From Methylobacillus caricis (GTDB lineage: Bacteria; Pseudomonadota; Gammaproteobacteria; Burkholderiales; Methylophilaceae): a stretch of 64,000 bases of DNA. Numbering within the stretch: the stretch's first letter is position 1; each line of letters starts with the position of its first letter. Shown one piece after another: positions 61,419 to 64,000 of the stretch. A program made the position numbers and the translations under genes. The notes under the pieces were generated by a model that made no database searches, was not told the DNA's origin, and saw only the letters and a list, made by a program, of their open reading frames with translations. The stretch is from assembly GCF_020532705.1 (NCBI RefSeq), contig NZ_JAJAVD010000001.1:1426001-1490000 (forward strand), written 5' to 3'.

Positions 61419-62612
61419 ATGAAGCTAAAGCAGTTGTCTGTTGTTATTGCCTTTCTATCGCCAATCCTCGCTAACGCGGCCCCAGTTGCTTATTCCATTA
61501 GCCAATTAAACACCCCAAGTGACTTCAGCTTTAGTGTCGCTTCCGCACTCAATAACAGCGGTCAAGTGGCAGGTTCAAGCGCCTTCATTGATACCAGCCC
61601 AGAATATAACCCCGAATACGTAGCAGCAGCCCATGCAACAACTTGGCTTAGTGGCAATAGTGTGACCCTCACAGGCGGCGCGGGAAAATATAGCTATGCC
61701 AACGCAATCAATGATCTTGGACAAGTGGCGGGAATCAGCTACACAAAATTGCCATTTCTCTTGGAACGTAATACCCAAGGCCTGGAAGGCTTGGAGTTCC
61801 TGCCACCATCCCAAGAGCCAGCCTATGATGCACAAGCCACTGTCTGGCATAACGGTACCGTTACCACTTTGAATGGATTAAGCAATCAATACGGCGCTGC
61901 CAATGCCATCAACAATCAAGGCCAGGTAGTCGGCTGGAGCTTTAATGCTCAAAACCAACAGACTGCTACCCTGTGGCAAAACGGTAATGCGAGTGCACTG
62001 TTCACGAACGCATCAGCCACCAGCGCAGCTAACGACATCAACGACAATGGCTATATTGTTGGGGCGATCTACCAGGACAGCACAAGCTATGCCGCTTTCT
62101 GGAATAGCAATAATGAACTGGTACTGCTTGACACATTGGGCGGAATTGGCAGCGAGGCGTTCGCCATCAATAATAGCAATGTCGCTGTAGGTTGGGGCAT
62201 GTCTTCAGACTCCAGGCAACACGCTACCCTATGGGATAATGGTGAAGTCATTGACCTCGGCACACTAGGCGGCTATGCCAGCTACGCCTATGGCATCAAC
62301 AACCTGGGGCAAGTAGTCGGCAGTTATATTGAGGATCGCGATGGTTCATGGGAGGAGTTTGCCGTGCTCTGGGATAATGGAACTGCCATCAACCTTAACA
62401 CCCTCCTCGGCAGCAACACAGGCATCACCTTGGTATCGGCTAACGGCATTAATGACCAAGGATGGATCATCGCCCAGGGTGTTGATAGCAACGGACATTA
62501 CAGCTCATACCTCCTCGCACCGGTACCAGAACCTGAAACCTATGCCCTGCTGCTGGCCGGTTTAGGCCTCATTGGCATAGTGCGCCGCAAAGTCCGCGCT
62601 CTCAATGCCTGA
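61419..62612 (+). CDS. Exported HAF-repeat PEP-CTERM protein
   Basis: This 397-residue extracellular protein has a signal peptide (about 1-20, FLSPILANAAP). Seven HAF-type repeats of the form A-x-x-I-N-x-x-G-Q-V-x-G start near residues 41, 93, 160, 203, 246, 290 and 340, predicted to fold as a beta-rich repeat. A C-terminal PEP-CTERM sorting signal (VPEPETYAL at 369-377, a hydrophobic stretch, then RRKVRA) targets it to an exosortase, which lies elsewhere. GGGGAG precedes the ATG. The N-terminal half also has a longer inter-repeat insertion (107-159). Role: probably biofilm matrix or cell surface. Confidence 0.88.
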   Translation: MKLKQLSVVIAFLSPILANAAPVAYSISQLNTPSDFSFSVASALNNSGQVAGSSAFIDTSPEYNPEYVAAAHATTWLSGNSVTLTGGAGKYSYANAINDLGQVAGISYTKLPFLLERNTQGLEGLEFLPPSQEPAYDAQATVWHNGTVTTLNGLSNQYGAANAINNQGQVVGWSFNAQNQQTATLWQNGNASALFTNASATSAANDINDNGYIVGAIYQDSTSYAAFWNSNNELVLLDTLGGIGSEAFAINNSNVAVGWGMSSDSRQHATLWDNGEVIDLGTLGGYASYAYGINNLGQVVGSYIEDRDGSWEEFAVLWDNGTAINLNTLLGSNTGITLVSANGINDQGWIIAQGVDSNGHYSSYLLAPVPEPETYALLLAGLGLIGIVRRKVRALNA

Positions 62613-62630
62613 TTAGCAAGTGCAACCTGA

Positions 62631-62659
62631 AGCCCTGCTTACCCAGCAGGGCTTTTTTC
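62631..62659 (+). terminator. Intrinsic terminator of the PEP-CTERM gene
   Basis: AGCCCTGCT and AGCAGGGCT (62631-62639 and 62645-62653) enclose TACCC, followed by a T run. It lies 18 bases past the stop codon and is a textbook terminator. Confidence 0.92.
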
Positions 62660-62932
62660 TTAATTTGCACTGCGCGCTGCGCAATCGATTCCGGGAATAA
62701 ATTAACGTGCTGGAAGTTGAAATGGCGAACAAGTGCAACGCCGAACAACCCTGATCGTGAGCATAGTAACCAACTGTCGACACATCCTGATCAGGGAAGC
62801 GCGCCGGCACGCATGCTGAGTTGTTTTTCGGCCAACTGCCCGCCATAAACGCAGTCTATAAAAATCTTTAGAGCAGTTTTCGCGCTTGATTTACAACGCT
62901 GCTATCTAGACTGTAACTACGCGGAAGAACCT
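62660..62932. other. Gene-free spacer between convergent PEP-CTERM and DUF5610 genes
   Basis: This stretch of about 270 bases is moderately AT-rich. A distant pair CCCTGATC/GATCAGGG is visible, but I see no open frame with a ribosome site, no T-tailed hairpin on the minus strand, and no RNA signature. Confidence 0.5.
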
Positions 62933-63514
62933 TTAATCTGCATCACCACGAATGGCCGAGAGCTTTGCCCCCAGAAAATCATCATAGCCTTTTTGCACAA
63001 GATCGTAGGTCTTGGCTATATCAGATGCCACCGGGCTGTTCTCTCCCAGTACATTCAAGCCGGTGAGAATATCCTTGGCTTCAGCATAACCTTTTTCAAA
63101 ACCACCTCGAATGAGCGCCACAAAGTCTCGAGCCACTGTTTCCGGGTCTTTATTGGGATAGCGTGCAGCATATGCATCGAAAAAGCCGGTTGATAAAGAA
63201 AGGATGCGCGACGCTGTGGCTTCTGGACTATTATCCTGCCCCAGGGCATTCTCAATGGCGTTGGGTCCAAACTCCGGTGCCAGTACGGTATTCAATTGTT
63301 CCACTGCTGAACGATAGAGCAAGGCCAAGCCATCATTGCCAGACTGGATAGACACTTGCAATGAAGCCTGAAGAATCTGTCCATTGAGCGCGGCTTTCTG
63401 CTGTTCAGGGCGAAGCTCGGCCTGTTTCCTTGCTTCATTCAAAGCCTCACTGGCCGGAGCAGTCACAGCTGGCGTGGATGTAACCGTCGTCAAGCCACTA
63501 TTGGTTGCCACCAT
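62933..63514 (-). CDS. DUF5610-family protein
   Basis: This 193-residue protein starts with a low-complexity Thr/Ala/Ser leader (about 1-30). The DUF5610 core follows, with LNGQILQASLQVSIQSGND, ALLYRSAVEQLN, SPEATASRILSLS and the C-terminal GFEKGYAEAKDILTGLNVL. A strong GGAG site precedes the ATG. The family has no known function; some homologues sit near flagellar or motility genes. No signal peptide or membrane segment is seen. A dehydrogenase gene lies divergently. Confidence 0.85.
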   Translation of the reverse strand: MVATNSGLTTVTSTPAVTAPASEALNEARKQAELRPEQQKAALNGQILQASLQVSIQSGNDGLALLYRSAVEQLNTVLAPEFGPNAIENALGQDNSPEATASRILSLSTGFFDAYAARYPNKDPETVARDFVALIRGGFEKGYAEAKDILTGLNVLGENSPVASDIAKTYDLVQKGYDDFLGAKLSAIRGDAD

Positions 63515-63675
63515 TACATTCTCCTTTAACTACAGAAAGTTGATATGAGATATATCGACAATTAAACGAAGATATTAAATATTTTGCAGATAACTCACAT
63601 AAATTGTGCGTACTTGCCACATTGGTATACAGGAATAAAATAAGCTGCATCCCTAGACTTTTGAGGACTCTCTCC

Positions 63676-64000
63676 ATGAAAGCGGTTGCCCTGACTCATT
63701 ACCTCCCGATTGATCATCCCGATGCATTGCTGGATGTAGATATTTCTACGCCGGCACCTGGGCCGCATGACCTGCTGGTGAAGGTTGAAGCCATTGCAGT
63801 CAACCCAGTGGATACCAAGGTACGCGCTCCCAAGGACAAGGTGGAAGCTGAACCTAAGGTATTGGGCTGGGATGCAGTGGGAACAGTAGTGGAAATCGGT
63901 AGCGCAGTGAGCCTGTTCAAAGTAGGTGAGGCTGTGTATTACGCCGGGGATATCACACGCCAGGGGTGCAACAGTGAATATCAAGTGGTGGATGAACGCA
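63676..64000 (+). CDS. Medium-chain dehydrogenase/quinone reductase family protein (C-terminus beyond window)
   Basis: The first 108 residues of a zinc-type alcohol dehydrogenase-like protein are visible: MKAVALTHYLPID, HDLLVKVEAIAVNPVDTKVR, VLGWDAVGTVVEIGSAV and GEAVYYAGD. These match the GroES-like N-terminal domain. The catalytic-zinc cysteine is absent at the usual place (NPVDTKVR), so it probably belongs to the zinc-free quinone-oxidoreductase group, though annotation pipelines often call it zinc-binding. GAGG lies ten bases before the ATG. The gene runs off the end of the window. Confidence 0.88.
   Translation, partial: MKAVALTHYLPIDHPDALLDVDISTPAPGPHDLLVKVEAIAVNPVDTKVRAPKDKVEAEPKVLGWDAVGTVVEIGSAVSLFKVGEAVYYAGDITRQGCNSEYQVVDER

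Noticed and set aside
62613-62846. Minus-strand 77-codon frame in the PEP-CTERM/DUF5610 spacer
   Set aside because: It runs through the intrinsic terminator hairpin and shows no family similarity or ribosome site.
1-64000. CRISPR array, insertion sequence, prophage or genomic island
   Set aside because: No regularly spaced direct repeats, transposase, integrase or phage genes were found, and the base composition looks even throughout.

Overview
The window is about 52% G+C and densely packed, with gene families, order and codon use typical of a betaproteobacterium. Markers are the Pil-Chp chemosensory operon, a PEP-CTERM protein, DksA2, and class Ia ribonucleotide reductase with its own ferredoxin. 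The whole set fits the Methylophilaceae (Methylovorus/Methylobacillus/Methylophilus type), but no methylotrophy gene lies in the window, so that placement is an inference. Nearly everything is chromosomal housekeeping. I see no insertion sequence, prophage, CRISPR array, rRNA or tRNA.

Layout. 1-6 kb: a minus-strand molybdopterin/RmuC group (rmuC, a 59-codon gene, moaD, moaE cut by the window edge), a TPR plus 2OG-Fe(II) oxygenase protein, and typA. 6-9.2 kb: two tandem DEAD-box RNA helicases behind a strong promoter and a long leader. 9.2-11 kb: truncated globin with purT. 11-15 kb: a TonB-dependent receptor with a sigma-54-type response regulator downstream and a perfect 34-bp palindrome upstream. 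15-25 kb: YbbA/YbbP-type ABC export system divergent from tesA, then dnaE-accA-tilS. 25-33 kb: pilG-pilH-pilI-pilJ-chpA, divergent from a FIST-domain sensor gene. 33-40 kb: thiol peroxidase, a second truncated globin, a MazG-like pyrophosphohydrolase, an RNA methyltransferase, a spermidine-synthase-like protein and an RNase II-family exonuclease.

39.7-44.3 kb is the most striking block. It holds a Fur/Zur-type repressor, a zinc-finger-less DksA paralogue preceded by two matching dyads (predicted Zur operators), and three different COG0523 (CobW/ZigA-type) metallochaperone GTPases. I read it as a low-zinc survival locus.

44.5-54.5 kb: small membrane and DUF1840 proteins, an AI-2E-family permease, then nrdA-nrdB-ferredoxin under a clear cobalamin riboswitch, a thioredoxin-like protein, and the divergent metE/metR pair with a canonical MetR box. 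MetE and class Ia RNR are both B12-independent enzymes, so two adjacent transcription units relate to B12 status. 54.6-64 kb: a Gfo/Idh/MocA oxidoreductase, MltB-type transglycosylase, HrpA helicase, a HAF-repeat PEP-CTERM protein, a DUF5610 protein, and the start of a medium-chain dehydrogenase cut by the window end.
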